Source: Nitrososphaeria archaeon (lineage in GTDB: Archaea > Thermoproteota > Nitrososphaeria > Nitrososphaerales > JACAEJ01). Taken from it: 56,184 nucleotides of DNA. Under the pieces are notes generated by a model. It had not been told where the DNA came from. It saw nothing but the letters and a program-made list of their open reading frames with translations, and searched no databases. This document shows positions 48,002 through 56,184 of the stretch, piece by piece; positions within the stretch are counted from its first letter, which is position 1; every line of letters begins with the position of its first letter. Location of the stretch: NCBI GenBank assembly GCA_029775925.1, contig JARVKB010000028.1:1-56184 (forward strand), in the 5' to 3' direction. A program made the position numbers and the translations under genes.

Positions 48002-48370
48002 ATGGGAAAAGATGGGAAGAATGAAGAAAGGACGAGCCTGTTAGAAACTATCGATGATTTAATTTATCATATGAACGATGCCCGATTAACTTTCATTATA
48101 ATGAGTATATCTTCCTTTATCGTAGCTCCTATAGCGATAATAGTGGCATTAGTCTTCGTTTTTCATCCAGCCTTAATACGCCTAATGTTGATAAGAGAAC
48201 CATTCTTTGGAATCATCTTTACGATTTACATTATCTTCACGGTTGTAGCATCTTTGATATGGTTATACTTAGGATTAAGAGAGTACAGATTCTTATCAAA
48301 GTGGAATGAACGCTTTAAAAGATATATGTCATTAAAAGAGAGAATAGATAGAGAACTTCAGAAAGAGTGA
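48002..48370 (+). CDS. Two-helix membrane protein, unknown
   Basis: Two transmembrane helices (about 31-54 IIMSISSFIVAPIAIIVALV and about 68-90 FGIIFTIYIIFTVVASLIWL), with charged ends in the cytoplasm. ATG 48002 has GGTGG about six bases upstream; GTG at 47993 and 47996 are open too. Not recognised. Between a winged-helix gene and a secreted protein gene, so perhaps part of a small membrane-regulated module. Confidence 0.65.
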   Translation: MGKDGKNEERTSLLETIDDLIYHMNDARLTFIIMSISSFIVAPIAIIVALVFVFHPALIRLMLIREPFFGIIFTIYIIFTVVASLIWLYLGLREYRFLSKWNERFKRYMSLKERIDRELQKE

Positions 48371-48435
48371 TTTAACAAAGTTCCTTAACATTGTCCCGCA
48401 ATCCACTAATTATTAGATATTTTTAGTTAAAAGAG

Positions 48436-48957
48436 GTGGTTTTTATTAATAGAAGACGAAAGATAGCATTACTGTCTATAGCTTTGGTATTGCTGGGGAT
48501 AATAGGTGTATCTATCTTTGTAGTTCCAGCCTCGGCCAACAATGTTGAGCAGATGGATCACATTTTTGAAGTAACCACCATCAAGGGTGAAGCAAGGCTT
48601 AATGGAGAAGTTTCTAGTGCATCTATTGTCTTCTCTATAATAACATATGGTGAACCTATACAGATTAGGTATCGTGCGATGAGAATCTTTAAGGTAACAG
48701 AAGGAAGCCTAACCATAGACGGAATAAATTACCGTATGATTCCAAAGACTTGGAAAGGAATAGCATCGATGAACGGTAGAAGGTTCGTAGCTTTAGGAGA
48801 TGTAATTAAAGGTGATAATACGTTTGTTTTAGTGTTACATGGAATTGTAATAGTACAATTCTCAGATGGTATAATATTTAGAGTAGATGGCACACTTAGA
48901 GGGGAGGAGAATCCAAACTACCACTTTGTCTTTTTAGTGCTCGTATCTCCCATATGA
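48436..48957 (+). CDS. Secreted protein with signal peptide, unknown
   Basis: Signal peptide: basic RRRK, hydrophobic IALLSIALVLLGIIGVSIFV, then PASA-N cleavage near residue 34. The mature part (about 140 residues) is beta-rich, with GEVSSASIVFSI, RYRAMRIFKVTEGSL and FSDGIIFRVDGTLRG. GTG start; AGAGGTGGT overlaps the start, so the true one may be a little downstream. No family recognised. Confidence 0.65.
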   Translation: MVFINRRRKIALLSIALVLLGIIGVSIFVVPASANNVEQMDHIFEVTTIKGEARLNGEVSSASIVFSIITYGEPIQIRYRAMRIFKVTEGSLTIDGINYRMIPKTWKGIASMNGRRFVALGDVIKGDNTFVLVLHGIVIVQFSDGIIFRVDGTLRGEENPNYHFVFLVLVSPI

Positions 48958-49028
48958 TGAAGGCTACTTTTTTACTCTTAATTAACTGGGAATCTATAAT
49001 CCCATTCTATCAATAATGATATAGTTTC

Positions 49029-50291
49029 TTATCTAATACTTTTTCTAGCAAAATAATAAATTGCACCTGTAATCAAACCTAAAGCACCTATCGTTCCTAC
49101 ATCTGGCGAGACAAAAATTGTAAGAGCCAATAAAGCTGAACATGTAAATACACCTAAAGCTGATAAAAACCTCGAGTGTAATCTCTCTTGGTTTTTTAAC
49201 CTTAAAGCAGAGACATTAGCAATAATATAGTAAAAAAGCATTGTAAATGTACTTATAGCTACAACTCTCGTAAGATCGATGAACAAAACGAGTATTACCA
49301 TAGAAATACCCACGATCCAGATTGAGTAATAAGGTGTGTTGTATTTTTGGTGTAGTTTACTTAAGAATTTTGGAAAGTCTTTTTTCCTTGCCATAGCAAA
49401 AACCATTCTAGAAACTCCTAAAATAGAAGTGAGTAAAACTGTTGCTGTTGCTATTAACCCTCCTGTAGAGACTATGTAAATTGCTTCTATACTTCCAGTA
49501 GCGCTTATGGCTTCTGTTAAAGGAGAATTTGAGCTTGAGAGTCTAGAAGCTCCTACAAGTCCAACCGCTGTAAGACCAACAAGTATGTAAATAATTGTGG
49601 AGATGGCTAGAGAAAGTAGTATTGCTCTAGGGACGTTTCTTTTAGCATCTTTTACTTCTTCTGCCATAACAGTTATTCTTGCGAATCCACCATAGGCAAA
49701 GAAAATGTAATATGCGCCATAAAACACTCCAGCTTTAAAAGGGATAAATGGGTTAAAATTTTCCATGTTTACAAATATTAGACCAAAAATAAAGAAAAAT
49801 ATTAGAATAGATAGCTTAGCTAAAACAAGAAAATTGTTTACTATAGATGAATGACGAATCCCAAAGTAGTTGAGTGCTGTGAAGGTTATGCAAATAATGG
49901 CTGCTATCAAATTTACATTTAAATTTGAGAATATTGCTGTAAAATAATAAGCAAAACCAAGTGATACTGCGGCACCTGTGAATATATTGGATAATATCCA
50001 CATCCAACCAGCCAAAAAACCTACCGTAGGAGAGACCAATTTGTATGCAAAATCATAAACACTTCCTTCTCTTGGTAGCCACTCTGCTAATTTAGCGAAG
50101 CTTAGGGCAGTAAGAAAAGCAATCGTTGCTGCTATCAATATAGAGATTATTAAAGCTGATCCAGCTAAACCTGCTACAATACCTGTCACAATAAATATGC
50201 CTGCTCCTATTATTGCTCCTATATTTATGGCTGTAGCATCAAGCAATCCTAAAATCGGCTTTAATTCATATTGATGAGCTTCTTTGTTCAT
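49029..50291 (-). CDS. APC-family amino acid permease
   Basis: About 12 helices. DATAINIGAIIGAGIFIVTG at the first helix is the classical APC signature, with PREGSVYDFAYKLVSP and FAYGGFARITVMAEEVKDAK later. 420 residues. Closer to LAT/YfnA-like carriers than the permease at 27650. Substrate unknown. Divergent from the eS17 gene across 159 bases. Confidence 0.87.
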   Translation of the reverse strand: MNKEAHQYELKPILGLLDATAINIGAIIGAGIFIVTGIVAGLAGSALIISILIAATIAFLTALSFAKLAEWLPREGSVYDFAYKLVSPTVGFLAGWMWILSNIFTGAAVSLGFAYYFTAIFSNLNVNLIAAIICITFTALNYFGIRHSSIVNNFLVLAKLSILIFFFIFGLIFVNMENFNPFIPFKAGVFYGAYYIFFAYGGFARITVMAEEVKDAKRNVPRAILLSLAISTIIYILVGLTAVGLVGASRLSSSNSPLTEAISATGSIEAIYIVSTGGLIATATVLLTSILGVSRMVFAMARKKDFPKFLSKLHQKYNTPYYSIWIVGISMVILVLFIDLTRVVAISTFTMLFYYIIANVSALRLKNQERLHSRFLSALGVFTCSALLALTIFVSPDVGTIGALGLITGAIYYFARKSIR

Positions 50292-50450
50292 TTCTCAAAT
50301 AATACGTCTCAATCTTATATATTTGAATATCTGATTAAATTAAAGCGCAATTTCTAGGCTTTTTTATCCCTTTGTAATAAGGAGAATTTATGGCTTACCT
50401 TTATACCTATATACTCGAATTTTTAATCCATCATCGCTCTGGTGCTTAAA

Positions 50451-50663
50451 ATGGATCGAGTCAAGCGCATTTCAATGCAAATCTTAGATAGATATAGAAA
50501 TCTATTTACTAGCGATTTTGATAAGAATAAAGCAGTATTAGGTCAAGTAGCTGTGATCAGGTCTAAGCAGTTGAGAAATGAGATAGCTGGTTATATTACA
50601 GATTTTATCAAAAAAGAGAGCAAATCTTTTTCTAAAGAATTAAGTGAAGGAAGTAAAAAATAG
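50451..50663 (+). CDS. rps17e: Ribosomal protein eS17
   Basis: Small-subunit ribosomal protein of archaea and eukaryotes. RVKRISMQILDRYRNLFTSD and VIRSKQLRNEIAGYITDFIK are typical. ATG 50451 has GGTG about 8 bases upstream; GTG 50442 is in frame but unlikely. 70 residues. First gene of a same-strand set with the MoaD-like and Cgi121 genes. Confidence 0.92.
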   Translation: MDRVKRISMQILDRYRNLFTSDFDKNKAVLGQVAVIRSKQLRNEIAGYITDFIKKESKSFSKELSEGSKK

Positions 50664-50701
50664 TAAAACTTGTAAATTTCTTTAGTTATAATCTATTTAA
50701 A

Positions 50702-50953
50702 ATGATTAAAGTTAAAGTTTATGGATATTTGAGAGGAGCATTAGGTAAAGCAGAGTTTGAAGTTGATAAGAGTGAGACGAAGGTTAAAGATATTTTAAAT
50801 CTGATTTCTTCTCAAAATGATGAACTCAATCTCTCTCATCTTAGCATGCTTATATTGATCAATGGTGTAGAAATATCTAATTTAAATCGAGTAGATACTA
50901 TTGTGAGATCTGGCGATGAAATTACTTTAGTACCTATTACACACGGAGGTTAA
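50702..50953 (+). CDS. MoaD/ThiS/SAMP ubiquitin-like protein
   Basis: 83-residue beta-grasp protein ending in Gly-Gly (PITHGG), the form activated by an E1-like enzyme. FEVDKSETKVKDILNLI, ILINGVEISNL and SGDEITLVPITHGG match MoaD/Urm1. It could serve molybdopterin synthesis, tRNA thiolation or protein tagging. The gap to Cgi121 is 12 bases. No E1 (MoeB/UbaA) gene is nearby. Confidence 0.87.
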   Translation: MIKVKVYGYLRGALGKAEFEVDKSETKVKDILNLISSQNDELNLSHLSMLILINGVEISNLNRVDTIVRSGDEITLVPITHGG

Positions 50954-50965
50954 AAATCTAATAAT

Positions 50966-51511
50966 GTGGATAAATTGCGCTACATTAAGCTTAACAATAA
51001 AATCTCATCAATAATTTTAGGGATAAAAGGAGTAATAATAGACGATCCTAAGGATTTTTTAAGAGTTTTAAGAGAAAAATACCCAAAACTTGTAATTCAG
51101 GCTTTAGATGCAAATTTTGTAGCTGGTTATGAGCATTTAAAGATGATTTTACAGCAATCTTGGGTAGCATTTAATAGAGGAGTCTCGTATGCAAAAAAGT
51201 TGGATTTAGAGATTATAATAAGAATAGCTTGTGACTTTCAAATAGAAAGGGCATTGAAAACTATAGGTTTAAGATCAGGTAAAATGGATATCGCTCTTAT
51301 AGCTATAGGAGAGATTAAAGATCTAAGACTCTTTGCTGAAAATATAAAGGATTTAGGAGAAATTTCAGACGATGTAATAAATCTGAGCCATGAAAAGAAA
51401 AAATTCTTGATAAAGCATCATAATATTTCTAATGAACTGATAAAAGCAACTATAGCTGATAAGAACAAATTAGCAATGATACTGTCTGAAAGAGCGAATC
51501 TGCTTAAATAA
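50966..51511 (+). CDS. cgi121: KEOPS complex subunit Cgi121
   Basis: Binds the tRNA CCA end for the t6A-making KEOPS complex. ALDANFVAGYEHLKMILQQS, FNRGVSYAKKLDLEIIIRIA and DFQIERALKTIGLRSGKMDI match the family. 181 residues. GTG start with GGAGGT about 15 bases upstream. No other KEOPS subunit (Kae1, Bud32, Pcc1) is in the window. Confidence 0.83.
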   Translation: MDKLRYIKLNNKISSIILGIKGVIIDDPKDFLRVLREKYPKLVIQALDANFVAGYEHLKMILQQSWVAFNRGVSYAKKLDLEIIIRIACDFQIERALKTIGLRSGKMDIALIAIGEIKDLRLFAENIKDLGEISDDVINLSHEKKKFLIKHHNISNELIKATIADKNKLAMILSERANLLK

Positions 51512-51628
51512 ACTATTTGGCTTTTTGATCCTGTCATGAATCTCATCACTCCTAGCCTTATTTGTCATTATCAGACCATAACTATAACTTTTTAAAACTT
51601 AAGAACATCTTTCATTTAAGCTGTAAGA

Positions 51629-53203
51629 ATGGCAAGTAGGAAGATACCAAGAACAATATCTACTCAACACCCAGACAACGTTAGCATCCCTAAATGGTGT
51701 AAAGGCGATGTAATTCAAGGGGATGATGAAATTTGTGAAGCGTATTTTGCGTATAAAGAGCTTAATTGCCAAGAGGTAATGTGGGATTCTGAAGGTAAGG
51801 ATGTTGATACAAGAGTTGTGAGAAAGCTGCTCTATAACTATGGAGATTACTTTAAAGAGAATATCCTTGGAGAAGATGTATTTCTAACTTATAGGATTCC
51901 TAACCCTAGAATAGAGGTTGCAGAAAGAAAGATAGTTTTTGAAACTTTGGCAAATATACCAGTCAGTAAGGATATTGCCTCTTCATTTTATGAGAGAGAA
52001 GTAGTACCAATATTTGAAGTAATACTTCCCTTCACTACCAGTGGTGAAGAGCTTGTTTGTCTTCATAACTACTATAAAAGAGTAATTGTTGAGATCGAAA
52101 AAATTGAGATAAGTGATAAAATCAAGGTAAAGGATTGGATAGGATGCTTTAAACCAAAAAACATTCAAATTATTCCCCTTATAGAGGATGTAAAAAGCTT
52201 TTTAGCGATAGATAACATAGTTGAGAGCTACTTAGATCATGTAGATCAAGATTACATTAGAGTTTTCATAGCAAGATCGGATCCAGCGCTCAACTATGGC
52301 TTGATACCTGCGATCATGCTTGCAAAGATTTCATTATCGAGGCTTTACTCAATTCAAAAAAAGAGGGGAGTAGAAGTATATCCAATAATAGGTGTTGGCT
52401 CTATGCCGTTCAGGGGACATCTATCTCCTAACAACATAGAAGGGTTTCTTGATGAGTATTCTGGCATATATACAGTTACTATTCAATCAGCGTTTAAATA
52501 TGATCATCCTATAGTGGATGTGAGAAGAACAGTAAGAAAATTGAATGAAAGCCTCCCGACCAAAGAGCCAGAAATCATAGAAACTCATGAAGAAAAGATT
52601 TTGATTAGAATTCTTGAAAAATTCGTTTCAAGGTATCAAAATATAATAGAAGGCTTGGCTCCTCTGATAAATAGCATATCTTGTTATGTCCCTCAAAGGA
52701 GGGCAAGAAAGCTACATATTGGTTTGTTTGGTTACAGCAGAAATTTAGGCAAAGTTCGTCTTCCAAGAGCAATACCTTTTGCAGCATCTTTCTACTCTCT
52801 CGGTATACCTGCCGAGTTCATAGGCTCTTCTACTTTGAGCGAGTTAAGAGATGACGAACATAATATACTACAAACATACTACAAGAACATGGTTAAAGAC
52901 CTTGAGTCTGTCTCGTGCTATGTATCCTGGCAAAATATAAACATGCTGATTAGTAACTATAAGCAAGTTGCAAAAAGAGCGAATATGAGTGAAGATATAC
53001 TAAAGGATACACTTACAAAAATACTATCAGATTTAAACACAATTGAATCAAGCCTAAATATAAAGTTAGGACCAAAAAGTTTAACTCATAGAAAGTATGA
53101 AAACGCCATTCTAAGCTTTCTCATATCTTATATTGAGAAGGATGATAAAGAGGCTATTAATTATCTCTTGGAAGCTGCTAAGATAAGAAGATGCCTTGGG
53201 TGA
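51629..53203 (+). CDS. ppcA: Archaeal-type phosphoenolpyruvate carboxylase
   Basis: Makes oxaloacetate from PEP and bicarbonate. The N-terminal PRTISTQHPDN is the archaeal-type signature; VGSMPFRGHLSP and VTIQSAFKYDHP are further marks. 524 residues, as in Sulfolobus and Methanothermobacter, about half the size of bacterial PEPC. It fills the carbon intermediates that the 2-oxoacid oxidoreductase works on. Confidence 0.94.
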   Translation: MASRKIPRTISTQHPDNVSIPKWCKGDVIQGDDEICEAYFAYKELNCQEVMWDSEGKDVDTRVVRKLLYNYGDYFKENILGEDVFLTYRIPNPRIEVAERKIVFETLANIPVSKDIASSFYEREVVPIFEVILPFTTSGEELVCLHNYYKRVIVEIEKIEISDKIKVKDWIGCFKPKNIQIIPLIEDVKSFLAIDNIVESYLDHVDQDYIRVFIARSDPALNYGLIPAIMLAKISLSRLYSIQKKRGVEVYPIIGVGSMPFRGHLSPNNIEGFLDEYSGIYTVTIQSAFKYDHPIVDVRRTVRKLNESLPTKEPEIIETHEEKILIRILEKFVSRYQNIIEGLAPLINSISCYVPQRRARKLHIGLFGYSRNLGKVRLPRAIPFAASFYSLGIPAEFIGSSTLSELRDDEHNILQTYYKNMVKDLESVSCYVSWQNINMLISNYKQVAKRANMSEDILKDTLTKILSDLNTIESSLNIKLGPKSLTHRKYENAILSFLISYIEKDDKEAINYLLEAAKIRRCLG

Positions 53204-53241
53204 ATTAATAGGATAAGCACTCATTTTTGCTTAAAATTATG

Positions 53242-54519
53242 TTAAACTTGCACCTCTGGCTCCATCTCTTTAAGAAGCTCTTTCGCTCTATCCATTCTAA
53301 CTTTTCTTTCTTCTACCATCTTCAATGCTATTTTATCTATTAAATCTCCTTTTGCACCTGCCATTATTGCAATATTTCTTGCATGAAGTTTCATATGTCC
53401 TCTCTGTATCCCTTCAGTTACTAAAGCTCTTAAAGCTGCAAAGTTCTGAGCTAATCCAACAGAAGCCATCACTTCAGCAAGCTCTAAAGCACTTTTAACA
53501 CCAAGAATCTTTAAGTTTATCTTTGCTATAGGATGGACAGCAGTCGCTCCTCCTACTAGACCTACAGCTAATGGTAATTCTATAGTGCCTACTAAGTCTC
53601 CATCTTCATTCTTCTCCCAAGTTGTCAACGGTTTATAAAAACCAGTTCTTGCAGCATAAGCATGAGCTCCAGCCTCTAAAGCTCTAGTATCATTTCCAGT
53701 TGCAAGAGCTACGGCTATAATTCCATTCATAATTCCCTTGTTATGAGTTGCACATCTATAAGGATCAGCGGAAGCAAAAGCATAAGCATTTATTATTCCA
53801 TCGACTACTTCCTCTCCTCCAATAGTTTCTTTATCCATTATTACTTTTGCTCTCGCAAGCCTTTTTGTTGCAAGGTTTGAAATTATTCTTAAAAGTACTT
53901 TTCCTTTAGTTATCCTCTCTATTATTGGAGCTACCGCCTCTACCATTGTATTTACTGCATTCGCACCCATAGCATCTCTACAATCCACAAACAATTCTGT
54001 GATTACCATAGGTCCCTTAATAGTGTCAATAACTTTCACATCTAGGTCCTTTGCTCCTCCTCCAAGAGATACTAAAATTGGATCTTGTTCGTTAGCTTTA
54101 GATATAATTTCATCCTTTGCTGATATTATACTCATCTTCGCTCCATAAGGGTCTTTCACACCTATGGCCTGAACTTGGCCTATCATTATTGGACTAGTAC
54201 AATTAGCAAAGAATCCTCCTTTAACTCTGGCCATCTTTGCTGCATTGCTAGCAGCTGCAATAACTGAAGGCTCCTCTATAGCCATAGGGATTAAGTAGTC
54301 TTTACCATTTATGAGAAAATTTACTGCAATCCCTAACGGTATTGGTATCGCTCCTATAACATTCTCTATCATTCTATTAGCTAACTCTAGCTTCAATCCT
54401 CCCATAGATTGAATCAAATTAACTTCTTCATCGCTAAGCCCTGAGAATTCTTTGACTATCCTAATTCTATCCTCTGGACTTAACTTATAGAAACCAGAAA
54501 TCTCTGATGTTTTACTCAT
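53242..54519 (-). CDS. mvaA: HMG-CoA reductase, class II
   Basis: Makes mevalonate for isoprenoid lipids. GFYKLSPEDRIRIVKEF at the N terminus and LPLAVGLVGGATAVHPIAKI mark class II, not the class I usual in archaea. Catalytic residues: E82/E83 (MAIEEPSVIAAAS), Lys in ATHNKGIMNG, Asp in ATGNDTRALEAGAH, His in GHMKLHARNIA. 425 residues. In bacteria such enzymes are often degradative; with no other HMGR seen here, the direction is inferred to be biosynthetic. Confidence 0.9.
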   Translation of the reverse strand: MSKTSEISGFYKLSPEDRIRIVKEFSGLSDEEVNLIQSMGGLKLELANRMIENVIGAIPIPLGIAVNFLINGKDYLIPMAIEEPSVIAAASNAAKMARVKGGFFANCTSPIMIGQVQAIGVKDPYGAKMSIISAKDEIISKANEQDPILVSLGGGAKDLDVKVIDTIKGPMVITELFVDCRDAMGANAVNTMVEAVAPIIERITKGKVLLRIISNLATKRLARAKVIMDKETIGGEEVVDGIINAYAFASADPYRCATHNKGIMNGIIAVALATGNDTRALEAGAHAYAARTGFYKPLTTWEKNEDGDLVGTIELPLAVGLVGGATAVHPIAKINLKILGVKSALELAEVMASVGLAQNFAALRALVTEGIQRGHMKLHARNIAIMAGAKGDLIDKIALKMVEERKVRMDRAKELLKEMEPEVQV

Positions 54520-54610
54520 AAAGATCGTTTATCAATATTAAATATTTATCCAAATCGGTTTTTAAAGATAAAAGCAATGTATATTAGATAATAGTCGAAA
54601 AACCATAAAG

Positions 54611-54686
54611 GGGCCGGTCGTCTAGCCTGGTCTAGGACATCGCTCTGACACGGCGAAGGTCGGTGGTTCAAATCCGCCCCGGCCCA
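54611..54686 (+). tRNA. tRNA-Val (GAC)
   Basis: Acceptor GGGCCGG/CCGGCCC with discriminator A, anticodon stem TCGCT/GGCGA with loop CTGACAC (anticodon GAC), T arm GGTGG-TTCAAAT-CCGCC. 76 bases, no intron. An integrase remnant begins 66 bases after its 3' end, so this tRNA was probably the integration site. Confidence 0.93.
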
Positions 54687-54752
54687 CTAAAATTTTTAAG
54701 TGAATACCATAACTCTTAAATATGATTCTTACCTTCTTAACTGGGGCAAGGC

Positions 54753-55690
54753 TTGAAGCTAAAATACATCGATCTTCTTCAAGATGAAGATGTAAAGAGA
54801 TGGTTCGATAACTTAGCGGCTAAATCCATAGTTACAGCTACTGTCTATCTTAGAACATTAGGGCTTTATTGTGAAATGAATAAAACTAAGCCAAGGGATC
54901 TGCTTAAAATGGCTGGAACAAAGACTTTTAGAGATGGCTTTACTGATTTTATTCGAGAGCTTGAAAAGCAGGGTAAAGCAGGATCTTATTTGGTGAGATT
55001 CAAGAAGGTCCTTCATTCATGGTTGTCCTTCAACGGTTTAAACGTCAAGCTAAAGGTAAACATAGTTGGCGAGTATGATACGCCCACAATAGCTAACGAA
55101 AAAGTGCCCAGCAAAGAGGAGCTCGAGAAGATTATCAGGAAGGCAACGCCAAGGGCTAGAGTTTCTATAGCATTGATGGCATTCTCAGGTTTAAGACCTG
55201 AAAGTTTGGGAAACTATACTGGTACAGATGGAATAAGGCTTGGGGATTTTGCTGAAGCTGAGATAAGCGAAGATGGCATTAACTTTCCTAAAATTCCAGC
55301 CATGCTTACAGTAAGAAAAAGCTTGAGCAAGGCTAGGCATCAGTACTTCACCTTTGTGCCTGAGCAAGGAATTACTTACATCAAAGAGTATTTGGAAGAA
55401 AGGATTAAGCTCTGAGAAAGGCTTACTAGAGATTCTCCACTTCTAGGCTTTGACCCTCGAGGAATTAAGAAGAACGATTTCTTGAGAACGACTTTAGTAA
55501 CTAGGGACATTAAAGAAGCGATTTTGAAGGCTGGTTTTGATTGGAGGCCATATGTTCTAAGAGCATACTTTGATACAAACATGATTATAGCTGAATCAAG
55601 AGGAAAGATTTCACATCCATACTTGTAGTTTATGATGGGGCATAAAGGAGATATTGAAGCAAGATACTCAACGAATAAAGGAGTTTTACC
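54753..55690 (+). pseudogene. Tyrosine recombinase (integrase) with two in-frame stops
   Basis: Archaeal XerC-like integrase. The first part (54753-55415) holds the SAM-like DNA-binding domain and FSGLRPESLGNY with the first catalytic Arg. After a TGA (55413-55415) the same frame continues with RDSPLLGFDPRGIKKNDFLR, the WRPYVLRAYFDT box, then a TAG (55626-55628) and MGHKGDIEARYSTNKG with the catalytic His and Tyr. The stops look like CAG to TAG and a similar change at the TGA, since homology runs on without a shift. The end after VLPP is not conserved. Most likely a dead integrase beside its tRNA-Val target; TTG start. Confidence 0.88.
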
Positions 55691-55753
55691 TCCTTCTTTT
55701 TCTCTTATCATTAATCAAGTAAGCCGTCCTTATATAACCTTCTATATTAGATT

Positions 55754-56184
55754 ATGAGAAATAAAGCACATAAAGATATGATATCAATGTTATACGAAAA
55801 ATATGCCTCATAAAGATTTAAAAAACATAGAGCATATAAAAGAGAATATGTGAAAGAATACAGTAAAAACCAAAATGGAAAATAGTATTTTAAAGAATAT
55901 AGAGTAAAACGTTATAGAGAAGATACAAAGTATCAGAAGCATGAAAAAGAAACGTAATAAAGTTCTTTGCTGTGAAAAGAAACTATTAATTATAAAACTT
56001 TTAGAGGGAAAATGTGTTGGATGTGGTTTTTCTGATTTAAGAGACTTACGAATAAACTATATTAACAGTAGAAAGGGAAAAGAGTTAAAAGGATTCGAGT
56101 ATAATACAAACGTATATTATAAATTTTGACGTTATTCGAAGTGGAAAGGACAAAGAATATCGGCTCCTGTGTGCTAACTGTAAT
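55754..56184 (+). pseudogene. Decayed HNH endonuclease, runs off the window
   Basis: A Lys/Tyr/Arg-rich N-terminal part (HRAYKREYVKEYSKNQ, broken by three stops in one frame), then in the next frame LEGKCVGCGFSDLRDLRINYI with the first zinc pair CxxC, then in the third frame DVIRSGKDKEYRLLCANCN with the second pair. The expected catalytic Asp-His of HNH proteins is Asn-Tyr (RINYI). Two shifts, several stops and a lost active site show a pseudogene. It belongs with the integrase remnant. Confidence 0.7.

Noticed and set aside
55413-55628. TGA and TAG in the integrase read as selenocysteine and pyrrolysine
   Set aside because: Neither residue is expected at those places in tyrosine recombinases, and no supporting machinery is in the window; point mutation is simpler.
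55376-55711. 111-residue minus-strand open frame over the integrase end
   Set aside because: The plus strand carries the integrase motifs; the minus frame has none.
55700-56184. Second attachment site for the integrated element
   Set aside because: No copy of the tRNA-Val 3' end was found before the window edge.

Overview
The window is a low-GC archaeal chromosome segment, dense with genes. Archaeal marks are sn-glycerol-1-phosphate dehydrogenase, geranylgeranylglyceryl phosphate synthase, a histone, a 20S proteasome beta subunit, the termination RNase FttA/aCPSF1, archaeal SepF, KEOPS Cgi121, archaeal-type PEP carboxylase and an intron-bearing tRNA. Both PolD subunits together with an Elf1-like factor and eS17 point to the TACK side (Thaumarchaeota, Aigarchaeota or Bathyarchaeota grade) rather than to a crenarchaeon. 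The exact lineage cannot be fixed by eye. Many genes start with TTG or GTG.

Layout. 1-1246: orphan CARF-HEPN (Cas02710/Csm6-like) effector cut by the left edge. 1300-7015: housekeeping block (FKBP, EgsA, PsmB, FttA, SepF, PUA protein, Sm protein). 7057-16808: replication block (PolD small subunit, Orc1/Cdc6, a candidate origin with ORB-type boxes, three small DNA-binding-type proteins, Elf1, GGGP synthase, PolD large subunit). 16832-31360: SHMT, then a complete branched-chain amino acid set (leuB; ilvB-ilvN-ilvC-leuA-leuC-leuD as one minus-strand operon; ilvD), with a tandem Usp, an APC permease and a family 4 uracil-DNA glycosylase. The ilvB operon has a structured leader that could hide its ribosome binding site. 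31588-36282: PadR regulator divergent from a MacB-like ABC exporter with an exported coiled-coil protein. 36449-46196: metal and redox island (CopB-type ATPase with Lrp regulator, rubrerythrin, flavin reductase, 2-oxoacid:ferredoxin oxidoreductase, dihydrolipoamide dehydrogenase, DJ-1 protein, several tiny cysteine-rich proteins). 46394-54519: tRNA-Glu, histone, TatD, a membrane trio, a permease, eS17, a MoaD-like protein, Cgi121, PEP carboxylase and class II HMG-CoA reductase. 54611-56184: tRNA-Val followed by a decayed integrase and a decayed HNH nuclease, the left end of a dying integrated element.

How the parts fit. The metabolic genes describe an organism that makes its own branched-chain amino acids, runs ferredoxin-linked 2-oxoacid metabolism with PEP carboxylase anaplerosis, makes isoprenoid ether lipids, and defends itself against oxygen and copper. 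The most distinctive parts are the origin with its embedded winged-helix genes, including one with a predicted membrane anchor, the two-part RNA leader of the ilv-leu operon, and three very small Cys-rich proteins of 45 to 54 residues.
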